In this document: piece by piece, positions 56,434-63,107 of the stretch
Numbering within the stretch: position 1 is the stretch's first letter
Layout of the letters: each line of letters starts with the position of its first letter
Assembly: GCF_008711155.1 (NCBI RefSeq)
Contig: NZ_VUYQ01000008.1
Span: 62,001 to 126,000, forward strand
Length of the DNA: 64,000 bases
Source of the DNA: Dechloromonas sp. CZR5
GTDB taxonomy: Bacteria; Pseudomonadota; Gammaproteobacteria; Burkholderiales; Rhodocyclaceae
Direction of reading: 5' to 3'
Notes under the pieces: model-generated
The model's input: the letters and a program-made list of their open reading frames with translations, nothing else
What the model was told of the DNA's origin: nothing
The model's database searches: none
Made by a program: the position numbers and the translations under genes

Positions 56434-57105
56434 ATGAACAAGGTGACTATCAATGCGGCACAGCAGCACTACGTGATCGATTGCGGCGAGGGCTATACCT
56501 GCCTCGGTTTCGCCAACGCCCGGGATCACGCCAACCAGATCGCCTGCAGGCTGCGCCGTGCCGACCTGGCGTTTACGGATGAGGACTACGCGACCCTCAC
56601 CGGCTACGAAAAGTACGGCCGAGCCGTCCAGGCCTGGGGCCAGTCCCCGCTGACACGCACGACCTACTTCGATCCCGGCACCGATGCCAAGGCCGGCAAG
56701 GTCCTGGAATCCTGCCGCACCCGCGAACGGAAGGTCCGCCTGATCCTGGGCGATGCGAGCACCGGCGAACCCTGGCTGGAGGAACACGATGTCGTCGGCC
56801 GGATCGGCCGCTCGGCGGGGAGTTTGAAGATCCCCTTGCTGATCGAGCCGGGTGAGCATGGCGGCTGCGCCATTCTGTGCGCCTGCCTCCTTGCCATCGT
56901 GGATTGGGAATCGGGCGACTTCCTGTATCGCCATGCCGCCTACCGCGAAGCCGACTTGAGCATCAAGCCTTCGGGCGACGCCGACCGGTCCTGGAACGTT
57001 CTGCGGCGCGAAGAAGTCGTCGCCAGTTTCCGGGACATCGGCAAGGCCGGCGCCTACCTCGCCTTCATGCGCGGCGCGACGATCGAGCCGCGTGTCTTCC
57101 AGTGA
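56434..57105 (+). CDS. Unknown island protein
   Basis: 223 aa behind leader L4. N-terminal MNKVTINAAQQHYVIDCGEGYTCLGFANARDHANQIACRLRRADLAFT, then GYEKYGRAVQAWG, RERKVRLILGDASTGEPWLEEHDVVGRIGRSAGSLKIPLLIE and a C-terminal AYLAFMRGATIEP. It is globular, apparently alpha/beta, with no family I recognise, though similar proteins are common on ICE-like elements. Good ribosome site and codon use. It is probably an accessory protein with an unknown role. Confidence 0.65.
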   Translation: MNKVTINAAQQHYVIDCGEGYTCLGFANARDHANQIACRLRRADLAFTDEDYATLTGYEKYGRAVQAWGQSPLTRTTYFDPGTDAKAGKVLESCRTRERKVRLILGDASTGEPWLEEHDVVGRIGRSAGSLKIPLLIEPGEHGGCAILCACLLAIVDWESGDFLYRHAAYREADLSIKPSGDADRSWNVLRREEVVASFRDIGKAGAYLAFMRGATIEPRVFQ

Positions 57106-57186
57106 CTTTGATGGCAGTACCCAATGGAGCGACGTCTCCCTGGCAGCAACGCTGGGGAGGCGGTCGCCCGCAGAAAACCAACCGTG

Positions 57187-57402
57187 CTATGCCGCCTGGC
57201 GGCACTGGGCGTATTCGCGGTCGATGAGCCAATGCAGGAACTGGGTGTCCTTGGAGACACCCCAGTAGTGCGCCTTGCATCGGGCGATGTAGGCGTCCAG
57301 GTCGTCGAGCGTGCGGATGTCCACCGGCTCGATGTCGGTGATCTTCCGGAAGCGCTCGACCTCCCGGCGAGTGAGTCGAATCTGCGAGCCGAGGCGGATC
57401 AT
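57187..57402 (-). CDS. Small unknown protein, paralogue of the 54919-55149 gene
   Basis: 71 aa: MIRLGSQIRLTRREVERFRKITDIEPVDIRTLDDLDAYIARCKAHYWGVSKDTQFLHWLIDREY. Its first 45 residues align with the minus-strand gene at 54919. Its ATG overlaps the stop of an upstream 61-aa frame by 4 nt (ATGA), hinting at coupling. No recognised family. Confidence 0.5.
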   Translation of the reverse strand: MIRLGSQIRLTRREVERFRKITDIEPVDIRTLDDLDAYIARCKAHYWGVSKDTQFLHWLIDREYAQCRQAA

Positions 57403-57584
57403 GGTCGTTCTACGTGAAGGGTTGAGTCTTCATCTTGATCAAATTTTTCAGGCTTGTCGCGGGTCTTACGGCGGTCACGCAAAAAATTTATGCAGTACCA
57501 ATAGGCTGACATCCAGGTCACACTGGAGTGCAAGTAGGCCCTTTTGACCAAGCTGGCGGCACCTCCGCCGAAAGCGATCGGCAC
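57399..57584 (-). CDS. Possible small ORF coupled to the 57187 gene
   Basis: 61 aa from a GTG. It overlaps the downstream start by ATGA, the main evidence for it. The sequence MPIAFGGGAASLVKRAYLHSSVTWMSAYWYCINFLRDRRKTRDKPEKF contains a weakly hydrophobic middle followed by a basic stretch. Composition is AT-rich compared with neighbours, and no strong ribosome site is present. It may be only a chance frame. Confidence 0.3.
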   Translation of the reverse strand: MPIAFGGGAASLVKRAYLHSSVTWMSAYWYCINFLRDRRKTRDKPEKFDQDEDSTLHVERP

Positions 57585-57700
57585 GCCCTCATCACCAACG
57601 CCATTCCCAAGCCCGTCGGATTCCGGCCGCTTGAACGTTGCGTCCTCCGCATCCCCTTGAATCTACCCTACTGATGCCGGAAACTGACCAAGCTTATATG

Positions 57701-57717
57701 CATTCCATCGTGGAATG
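57701..57717. promoter_or_regulatory. 17-bp operator-like dyad
   Basis: CATTCCA-tcg-TGGAATG is perfectly symmetric. It is 18 bp upstream of repeat D and about 160 bp before radC. The dyad itself was not seen at the other repeat copies. Confidence 0.45.
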
Positions 57718-57734
57718 TAGTCCGGCCCCGAGCC

Positions 57735-57756
57735 GGCGTCGCAGTCGATACCTGCC
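57735..57756 (+). repeat. Shared 22-bp intergenic repeat, copy D
   Basis: GGCGTCGCAGTCGATACC followed by TGCC; one difference from copies A and C. It lies 104 bp before radC. Confidence 0.7.
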
Positions 57757-57790
57757 TCATTCATCGTGCCGACCCAGGTCCGCACATTCA

Positions 57791-57860
57791 TCCCAAGCGG
57801 GGACCTTGTCCCGTTTGGGATTGGCGCTCCCGCTTTTCTTGTTTACTCGAGGAGAACGCC
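57791..57860 (+). promoter_or_regulatory. Structured 5' leader L5 with sequestered Shine-Dalgarno
   Basis: Hairpin 1: TCCCAA..CGGGGA/TCCCG..TTGGGA (57791-57820). Hairpin 2: GGCGCTCC (57823-57830) pairs with GGAG-aa-CGCC (57851-57860), burying the GGAG site right before the ATG. The outer GGCG/CGCC replaces the GGTG/CACC of L2. Confidence 0.65.
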
Positions 57861-58442
57861 ATGAATCTATCTGCCTTGTCCCGCGCCGATCTGGTCCGCG
57901 AATTACTCTCGCCCCTGGTTTGCGCGTCGAGTACCAACCCTTTGCACGTCAGCGATGCCGTGGCGCAAATGGGCATGCTCGGCACCACCGATACCGTTCT
58001 CGCCCATCGCCTGGGCATTGCCCGCGAACTGCTGCTGCGCGATCTGCATGCGCAGATGCGCAGCGGCCCGCTAATGACCTCGCCGCAAGTCCTGCGCGAT
58101 TGGCTGCGGCTGTATTGCGCTGGCCTTGAGCATGAGGTGTTCCTGGCGCTCTACCTGGACGCCCAGCATCGCCTGATCGAAGCCGAGGAGTTGTTCCGGG
58201 GAACCCTGACCCAAACGTCCGTCTATCCCCGGGAAGTGGTCAAGGGAGCGCTCGCCCGTAACGCCTCGGCGCTGGCCGTTGCGCACAACCATCCCTCGGG
58301 GGAAGTCGAGCCCTCGCGGGCCGATGAGCTGCTGACACAAAACCTGAAGCACGCGCTGAGCCTGGTGGATGTGCGGGTGATCGACCATTTCGTCGTCGCC
58401 GGCGACACCGTTGTGTCGTTTGCCGAACGCGGGCTGGTGTAA
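57861..58442 (+). CDS. radC: RadC-family JAB/MPN protein
   Basis: 193 aa. A helical N-terminal part (HhH-like) is followed by the JAMM metal site [15 protein letters not shown] (HxH...S...D), [20 protein letters not shown] and [19 protein letters not shown]. RadC/YeeS proteins are frequent on mobile elements. A DNA-repair role is doubtful; metallo-isopeptidase or DNA-transaction functions are proposed. It follows leader L5 and repeat D. It is the first gene of a tight plus-strand set ending at the terminator near 59,400. Confidence 0.9.
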   Translation: MNLSALSRADLVRELLSPLVCASSTNPLHVSDAVAQMGMLGTTDTVLAHRLGIARELLLRDLHAQMRSGPLMTSPQVLRDWLRLYCAGLEHEVFLALYLDAQHRLIEAEELFRGTLTQTSVYPREVVKGALARNASALAVAHNHPSGEVEPSRADELLTQNLKHALSLVDVRVIDHFVVAGDTVVSFAERGLV

Positions 58443-58540
58443 CGCCATGCGCCGCCTGCCAACCGCGTCGCGTCCGATGCTCAAAGGGCTGCCCACCTCA
58501 TCGGGTCGGGCTGCCTTTTCGGTCGCATGAGGAGATCATC

Positions 58541-58756
58541 ATGTCGACGAGAATCCCGCCTCATTGTCCTGTTTGCACGGGCGACGGCGTGCCGTTGGGT
58601 ACGCTGGGCCGCCTGCGCTGGTTCCGTTGTCGCGACTGCGGCATGAACTTCAGTCGTCAGACTGGCACGCGCCCCAAGACCAAGTCGACGTCGCATCAAG
58701 AGGAAGGAGAACCGCATGGAAACACCCGCTGTGGCAAGCTTGCAAGCGCAGGCTGA
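58541..58756 (+). CDS. Small zinc-ribbon protein
   Basis: 71 aa. Two CxxC pairs (HCPVCTGDG and FRCRDCGMNF), 25 residues apart, form a zinc ribbon as in transposase or transcription-type zinc fingers (RWFRCRDCGMNFSR resembles an IS1-type InsA-like finger). AGGAG upstream. The C-terminal 30 residues overlap the next gene's start by 41 nt. Likely a nucleic-acid-binding accessory protein. Confidence 0.65.
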   Translation: MSTRIPPHCPVCTGDGVPLGTLGRLRWFRCRDCGMNFSRQTGTRPKTKSTSHQEEGEPHGNTRCGKLASAG

Positions 58757-59024
58757 ACCCCTGGCCTCGTTATCGATCTCGCATCTGAGTTCAAGCACCC
58801 GCCTGAAACTGGCCGATGACGAATTGTCAGTCAACGCCTACCCGACCGACTGCGGCGGCCTCGTCTACGTCGGCGCACCCTGTTACAGGGTGCCAACGGA
58901 AGCCGACTTGGCTGTAATTTTCGAGGTCGCGGAGCAAGCCGGCATCGTCTGGCTGAAGTTCGATAGCGAGGCGGCCGTGATCGATGGGCTTCCAGTCTTC
59001 GATATGTCGGGGCCCGAAGCATGA
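58716..59024 (+). CDS. Unknown small protein (DUF5983-like)
   Basis: 102 aa; AAGGAG 6 nt before the ATG, overlapping the zinc-ribbon gene. SLSISHLSSSTRLKLADDELSVNAYPTDCGGLVYV then TEADLAVIFEVAEQAGIVWLKFDSEAAVIDGLPVFD resembles small ICE proteins of the DUF5983 kind, a weak match from memory. Its stop overlaps the next gene's start by 4 nt. Confidence 0.6.
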   Translation: METPAVASLQAQAEPLASLSISHLSSSTRLKLADDELSVNAYPTDCGGLVYVGAPCYRVPTEADLAVIFEVAEQAGIVWLKFDSEAAVIDGLPVFDMSGPEA

Positions 59025-59353
59025 GTCGGCATCACATCCGGCTCTCACACTGCGGCGGCACAATCGTGGTCGTGGCCGGATACGACCGGCCGTTGCGCCA
59101 GCTGTTCCTGCAGGTGCTACGCGGCGAGGACGGCAGGCTCACGTGTGAGGACGATATTCTCTACGATAGCCTGCATGAGCCGGCCCTCGACTGGGGGGTG
59201 ATCAGCACGCTGACCGACAAACTCCTCATGCTCGACATCACGGTGCCGCAAAGTCTGATCGAAGCGGTATACCTGGATCAGTGCTTCACCACAGGCAACC
59301 GCGTGGTTCGACACCATGCCGACCGGCCGCCGGAAGTGCTGATGACCGGCTAA
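59021..59353 (+). CDS. Unknown small protein
   Basis: 110 aa. The start overlaps the previous stop (ATGA). N-terminal beta-strand-like IRLSHCGGTIVVVAGYDRPLRQLFLQVL, then ALDWGVISTLTDKLLMLDITVPQSLIEAVYLDQC. No family recognised. It is the last gene before a strong terminator. The tight overlaps suggest that the zinc-ribbon protein, the 102-aa protein and this one work together. Confidence 0.6.
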   Translation: MSRHHIRLSHCGGTIVVVAGYDRPLRQLFLQVLRGEDGRLTCEDDILYDSLHEPALDWGVISTLTDKLLMLDITVPQSLIEAVYLDQCFTTGNRVVRHHADRPPEVLMTG

Positions 59354-59387
59354 GCGCTTCCGCCGCAAGGTAGTCCCATCTCCCCGC

Positions 59388-59423
59388 AGGGCGTCGTGCC
59401 GACAGGCCGACGCCCTATTTTTC
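59388..59423 (+). terminator. Rho-independent terminator ending the radC-side operon
   Basis: AGGGCGTCG ... CGACGCCCT followed by ATTTTT. It overlaps the last codons of the convergent glycosylase-like gene. Confidence 0.85.
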
Positions 59424-60011
59424 ATTGGCGCATTTGCATGTCTCATCGGGCCCAATTGCCTCGACAAGATCACGCATCGCTGCCACTGCCTGTGCGGCCG
59501 TGCATGGCGTGCCGGGGAGGGGGAAGGCAAACACTCGCGTACCGAAGTGTGCCTCGAGATCTGGGTTGAACCCGTAAGCGGACCTCTTTCGCACACCGAA
59601 GCGGCGCCGGAGCACTTCGTCGAGAACCCGTTTGTAGACGAACACAATCACAGACGGACGATGCACACGGGTCAGCTCCAGTATGCGATCCATACCGGCG
59701 ACATACTCAGCTGGCGAAGGCTCGTTTCCGTAAGCTCTCGGAACCTTGACGATGTCCGTAATTCCGAAACCATAATTGAACAGGGATTCGTCTTCGAACT
59801 CAGTGGTGGACTTGAAGAGGCCGTACTCCCGCAAGCGGTTCCAGAATGCCCTGCCCTGAGTGCCCTGAAAGTAGTGACCTACGGCGACACTCTTTGGCGC
59901 TGGCGTCTTGGCGACGAATAGCACCTTCAATCCGGGCATCTCAGGGAGGATGTCGCGAAGTGTCTGAACCTCGCACCCATCGACGGTCACTGTCGTGCAG
60001 TAATCGGCCAT
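59415..60011 (-). CDS. Uracil-DNA-glycosylase-superfamily (Mug-like) protein
   Basis: 198 aa. KVLFVAKTPAPKSVAVGHYFQGTQGRAFWNRLREYGLF and YGFGITDIVKVPRA follow the Mug/G:T-U glycosylase pattern (GINPGLxS...GHYFAGPGNRFW; GITDVV). The catalytic Asn of GINPG aligns with Thr (AKTPAP), and the second motif (NPSG-like) reads PLPGTP, so activity may be changed. A late region IVFVYKRVLDEVLRRRFG fits the fold's strand. ATG 60011 is chosen over a GTG 24 nt upstream. It lies downstream of the interrupted HEPN-like gene on the same strand and could be its operon partner. Confidence 0.65.
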   Translation of the reverse strand: MADYCTTVTVDGCEVQTLRDILPEMPGLKVLFVAKTPAPKSVAVGHYFQGTQGRAFWNRLREYGLFKSTTEFEDESLFNYGFGITDIVKVPRAYGNEPSPAEYVAGMDRILELTRVHRPSVIVFVYKRVLDEVLRRRFGVRKRSAYGFNPDLEAHFGTRVFAFPLPGTPCTAAQAVAAMRDLVEAIGPDETCKCANEK

Positions 60012-60479
60012 CGTGTGCCTACAGTCGCGTATCACCGGCCGGGCAGCAGCAAACGAGGCACCGCTGTCGATCAGTTTGGTGCGAGCGCCTGTTGATTTGT
60101 GATGCCCACGGCATCAATCACTCCTTGTCAACCGGGACGGCGACATGTCCGCCGCCAAGATCAACGCCTCCACCCGATGCTTCATTGCTTTCCACGGTTA
60201 CCGCACCGGGCGGAATCTCGTCGACCTTCAATAGGATCAGATCGCCCTGTTGGTAGTAAACCCTATCCGGTATAGGAATAACCTTATTGCCCTCTTTGCT
60301 ATCCCCAAGTAGATCGCAGCGGACGAAGCGCGACAACGCCAGTAGAGCGAGCGGTCCGCCGTAGTGGCGCCAATCGAAGGGGTGTCCGTCAAGGTCTGTG
60401 CAGTCAAGTTGGATTATGTCCGGAATCGCGAATCGCTTTCCACGACAGTCCTGATCGATCCGCCAGATAGGATTAAAGG

Positions 60480-61895
60480 CAATGCCGTTTAGTTAAGCGA
60501 CTGCCTTGTAGGCAAAGGGATAGCCGCGCTGCAGTGGCCTGGGTTCGCGCGGATAGCTGCGCTCGGGTCGCACCGCTTCGGGCTCGGAACTGAGGCGCCG
60601 CAGAATCATCGCGACGAGCGTGACGGTCGCACGCCCGAGCAGCAGGCGCGGCAGCCATCGGCGCACCTGCGCGAGCGCATAGTGTCGGTTGGTCTGGTAG
60701 CGATGCTCGCGATGCGCACAGCGCTTGTCGATGCGGCGATCGGCCTCGAGGACGAACAGATTGGTCAGATTCATCAGGAGCACGCGGGCATGGAAATCCT
60801 GTTCGACCGCAAGAGCGCTCTTGCCGGAGAAGTTCTCGGCGGTGAGCCGGCACTTCAACTGCTTGTAGCCTTCCTCGACGGCCCAGCGGCGCGCGTAGAG
60901 GTCGCCGAATAGATGCAGCGGATAGCGCTCGGCGTCACACAGCGACGTGACCAGGTACTCCTGCTCGCCGGTGGCCAGCCGCACCCGCACGATGCGCAGG
61001 CGCAGGCTCGCACACTCGACGCCGAACTCGCCGCACACGCGGCGCGCCCGCTCGGTCAGATGCGCCACGTAGCACAGCTCGCGGGTGTCGTTCACCAACA
61101 GGTCGAAGGCCCGCGACCACAGGCCCGCATCGATGCGCGCGCAAGAGTGCGCCCCGCGCGAGCGCACCAGCGCGAACAGCCACAGTGCCGGATAGCCACG
61201 GTCGAACAGCATCATATCGCCCGCGCCCATCGCATCGAGCTGCTGCGCGAACAACGCTCGCTCGCCCTGTTTCCACGGCGCCAGCGCAGCGCTGACGACC
61301 ATGCGGTTCAGTACATCGAAGGCGAACGACACCCGCGCGAGCGGCCGCAGCCCGCGCTCGTGGCGCAAGCCACCAAACGCCTTGGCCAGTTCTGCAAAGG
61401 CCTGCAGACGCAGGCTCGAACCATCGACGGCGAGCAGCCGATGTCCCATCCAGCGCGCAAGCCGCCCGCCCTGTTCGGCGTGCCGCACGATCGACGCGTT
61501 GAGCGCGATGAGCGCCGACGGCTTCAGTTTCGCGCGTGCCTGCGTGAGCGCGCCCTTGGTGACGGCGCTCTGCCTGCCGCCGGAAAGATCGTCGAGCAGG
61601 CGCTGGAGCGCCTGCCGCATGGAACTCTGAAAGTTGAGCAGCAGCCAGGTCACCACGGTCGCGAAGGGCAGCGCGCGCTGCCGGGTAAAGTCCTGCGGGC
61701 GTTGGCGGTGGGCATCGATGAAGTCGCGATCAGTGAGCGTACGGCGCAACAGATCGGTCAAACTGGCATAGAACTTGCAAGGACGTTCTCATGATTTATC
61801 CTTGTTTATCAGTGCATTACGTGCAGCATTATACCATCCGGCATGAAGTTGCAGGCGCGCTCGGGCCGATCGGCGGGCTAAACTAAACGGCATTG
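60480..61895 (-). mobile_element. IS4-family insertion sequence, 1416 bp, with 10-bp target duplication
   Basis: The ends are imperfect inverted repeats, CAATGCCGTTTAGTT then AAG/TAG. The target duplication GGATTAAAGG is present on both sides (60470-60479 and 61896-61905). A 10-bp duplication is typical of IS4. A single transposase gene fills the element. Perfect duplications suggest a recent insertion. Confidence 0.92.
60493..61761 (-). CDS. IS4-family DDE transposase
   Basis: 422 aa. DDE residues: Asp in LLAVDGSSLRL, Asp in MMLFDRGYPA and the YREK motif YARRWAVEEGYKQLK. The N-terminal helical part (FATVVTWLLLNFQSSMRQALQRLL) is typical. A TTG at 61761 is the only usable start in frame; a stop lies just upstream. 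All catalytic residues are intact, so the element may be active. Confidence 0.9.
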   Translation of the reverse strand: MTDLLRRTLTDRDFIDAHRQRPQDFTRQRALPFATVVTWLLLNFQSSMRQALQRLLDDLSGGRQSAVTKGALTQARAKLKPSALIALNASIVRHAEQGGRLARWMGHRLLAVDGSSLRLQAFAELAKAFGGLRHERGLRPLARVSFAFDVLNRMVVSAALAPWKQGERALFAQQLDAMGAGDMMLFDRGYPALWLFALVRSRGAHSCARIDAGLWSRAFDLLVNDTRELCYVAHLTERARRVCGEFGVECASLRLRIVRVRLATGEQEYLVTSLCDAERYPLHLFGDLYARRWAVEEGYKQLKCRLTAENFSGKSALAVEQDFHARVLLMNLTNLFVLEADRRIDKRCAHREHRYQTNRHYALAQVRRWLPRLLLGRATVTLVAMILRRLSSEPEAVRPERSYPREPRPLQRGYPFAYKAVA

Positions 61896-62442
61896 GGATT
61901 AAAGGGGCTATGGGAAAACGCATTTCGGACCATACGCGCAATCTGGTAAGCGCTAATGATATGCGGATCGCTATGTGACTTCGGGTCGTGGACTGAAGCC
62001 CGGATCGCTTCAAGGGCCGCCGACGCCATCAGGAAAGTCGCGCTTCGCTGGAGGTTCCAAGCTGCAACATCGGCTTCGTCCTTGGAAAGGGCAACCTCCG
62101 AGTAGTTCACGGTGTGCCTTCCGTGCGACCACTGTATCGGAAGATCAAGCGGCTGGTGGCCCACGGTCACCGCAAGTCGCACCGCGGTAGCGAGACGGAA
62201 CTGGACCTCAGCAGACCGAAGATGCGTCAGATAAGTTTCGCGTGTGTCCATTGGTCTCTGACGTCTGCGGTCAAGGCCCGCCGGTTTCGAGGTGGCTGAA
62301 TGAGTACGGTCACCGATCTTGATGGCAATCGGCGGGGGATTGGTCAAGCAGCGCGATGGTGAGGGGGTGATCCCCCTCGGGGAACTTGAACAAACGAACC
62401 CTTCGGGGGAGTCTCCGGTTACCAAGCCAAGAGACCGTTCAA

Positions 62443-63009
62443 GTGTGCCATGTCCTGCTGCAAGACCCGAACTTTTTTCACTTACTCCTACGCATCGACG
62501 AAGAACTGGCGCGTGAGGCGCGCGCCGGCGGTTGTGCCTGCGGCGGTGTTCTGCACCGCGCCAACTATCCGAGGAAACCCCGGGGCTGCCCGAGCGCGGT
62601 GCGCTCGGACTTCGCCGCGCGCTTATCCTTCTGCTGTGCCGCTTGCCGCAAGCGCACGACGTCGCGGTCGGTGCGTTTCCTGGGCCGACGCGTCTATCTG
62701 GCGCTGGCGGTGGTGCTGGGTTCTGCCCGGCATGCCGGGCAGAACCCAGCGGCGGCGCGGCTCGCCGGCACGCTGGCGGTGCCGGTGCGCACCCTGCAGC
62801 GCTGGCGCGCGTGGTGGCGCGAGCAGTTTCCGCGGACCGCGCTGTGGCAGGCGCGGGGCGCGCACTTTCTGCCTCCGGTAGCGATCGAGCGCTGCCCGGC
62901 CAGTCTGCTCGAACGCTTTGCCGGCGATGCCGCGCCGCAGCTCTTGCGCCTGCTGGTCTTTCTGACCCCGCTCACGGTTGCTGCGGTCACGTTGCATGGG
63001 GGACGCTAA
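62443..63009 (+). CDS. IS accessory protein with cysteine motif and HTH-like region
   Basis: 188 aa from GTG 62443 (a TTG at 62386 is possible). DPNFFHLLLRIDEELAREARAGGCACGGVLHRANYPRKPRG has CxCGG and later FCCAACRKRTT, a zinc-ribbon-like pattern. FLGRRVYLALAVVLGSARH and LAVPVRTLQRWRAWW look helix-turn-helix-like. Such proteins accompany rve-type transposases in a group of proteobacterial ISs. It contains a 34-bp perfect palindrome (62716-62749). Confidence 0.65.
   Translation: MCHVLLQDPNFFHLLLRIDEELAREARAGGCACGGVLHRANYPRKPRGCPSAVRSDFAARLSFCCAACRKRTTSRSVRFLGRRVYLALAVVLGSARHAGQNPAAARLAGTLAVPVRTLQRWRAWWREQFPRTALWQARGAHFLPPVAIERCPASLLERFAGDAAPQLLRLLVFLTPLTVAAVTLHGGR
62716..62749. repeat. 34-bp perfect palindrome inside the IS accessory gene
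   Basis: The left arm CTGGGTTCTGCCCGG is followed by CATG and its exact complement. It is in frame within the protein (VLGSARHAGQNPA), so it is tolerated as coding. Confidence 0.8.
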
Positions 63010-63107
63010 TCGCCCGCAGAAGATGCGGATAGCCAGCGCCGACGAGGGCTCCTAGCCTTCCCTCCCGGTTGTGGCGCCGTCGGCGCCGCCGCACAGGGAG
63101 ACCCTTC

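Larger units (their letters stand above)
57403..57860. other. 458-bp region with dyad, repeat D and leader L5 before radC
   Basis: Besides the weak 61-aa frame, it contains the dyad CATTCCA-tcg-TGGAATG (57701-57717), repeat D (57735-57756) 18 bp further on and leader L5. The dyad looks like an operator. The left 150 bp are AT-rich. Confidence 0.5.
60118..62251 (-). pseudogene. HEPN-like gene interrupted by an IS4-family element
   Basis: The N-terminal part lies at 61896-62251 and the C-terminal part at 60118-60469. Removing the IS plus one copy of the 10-bp duplication joins ...RNAFSHSPFNP to IWRIDQDCRGKRF in frame, giving 235 aa. RNAFSH matches the RNxxxH active-site pattern of HEPN ribonucleases. 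The rest is PDIIQLDCTDLDGHPFDWRHYGGPLALLALSRFVR and a beta-rich tail. The start ATG (62251) has a weak ribosome site. No other change is evident, so the inactivation is recent. The HEPN assignment rests on this motif only. Confidence 0.7.

Noticed and set aside
58480-58540. Sixth copy of the sequestering leader before the zinc-ribbon gene
   Set aside because: It has a GGGCTGCC direct repeat and AGGAG, but no stem pairing with the ribosome binding site could be formed.
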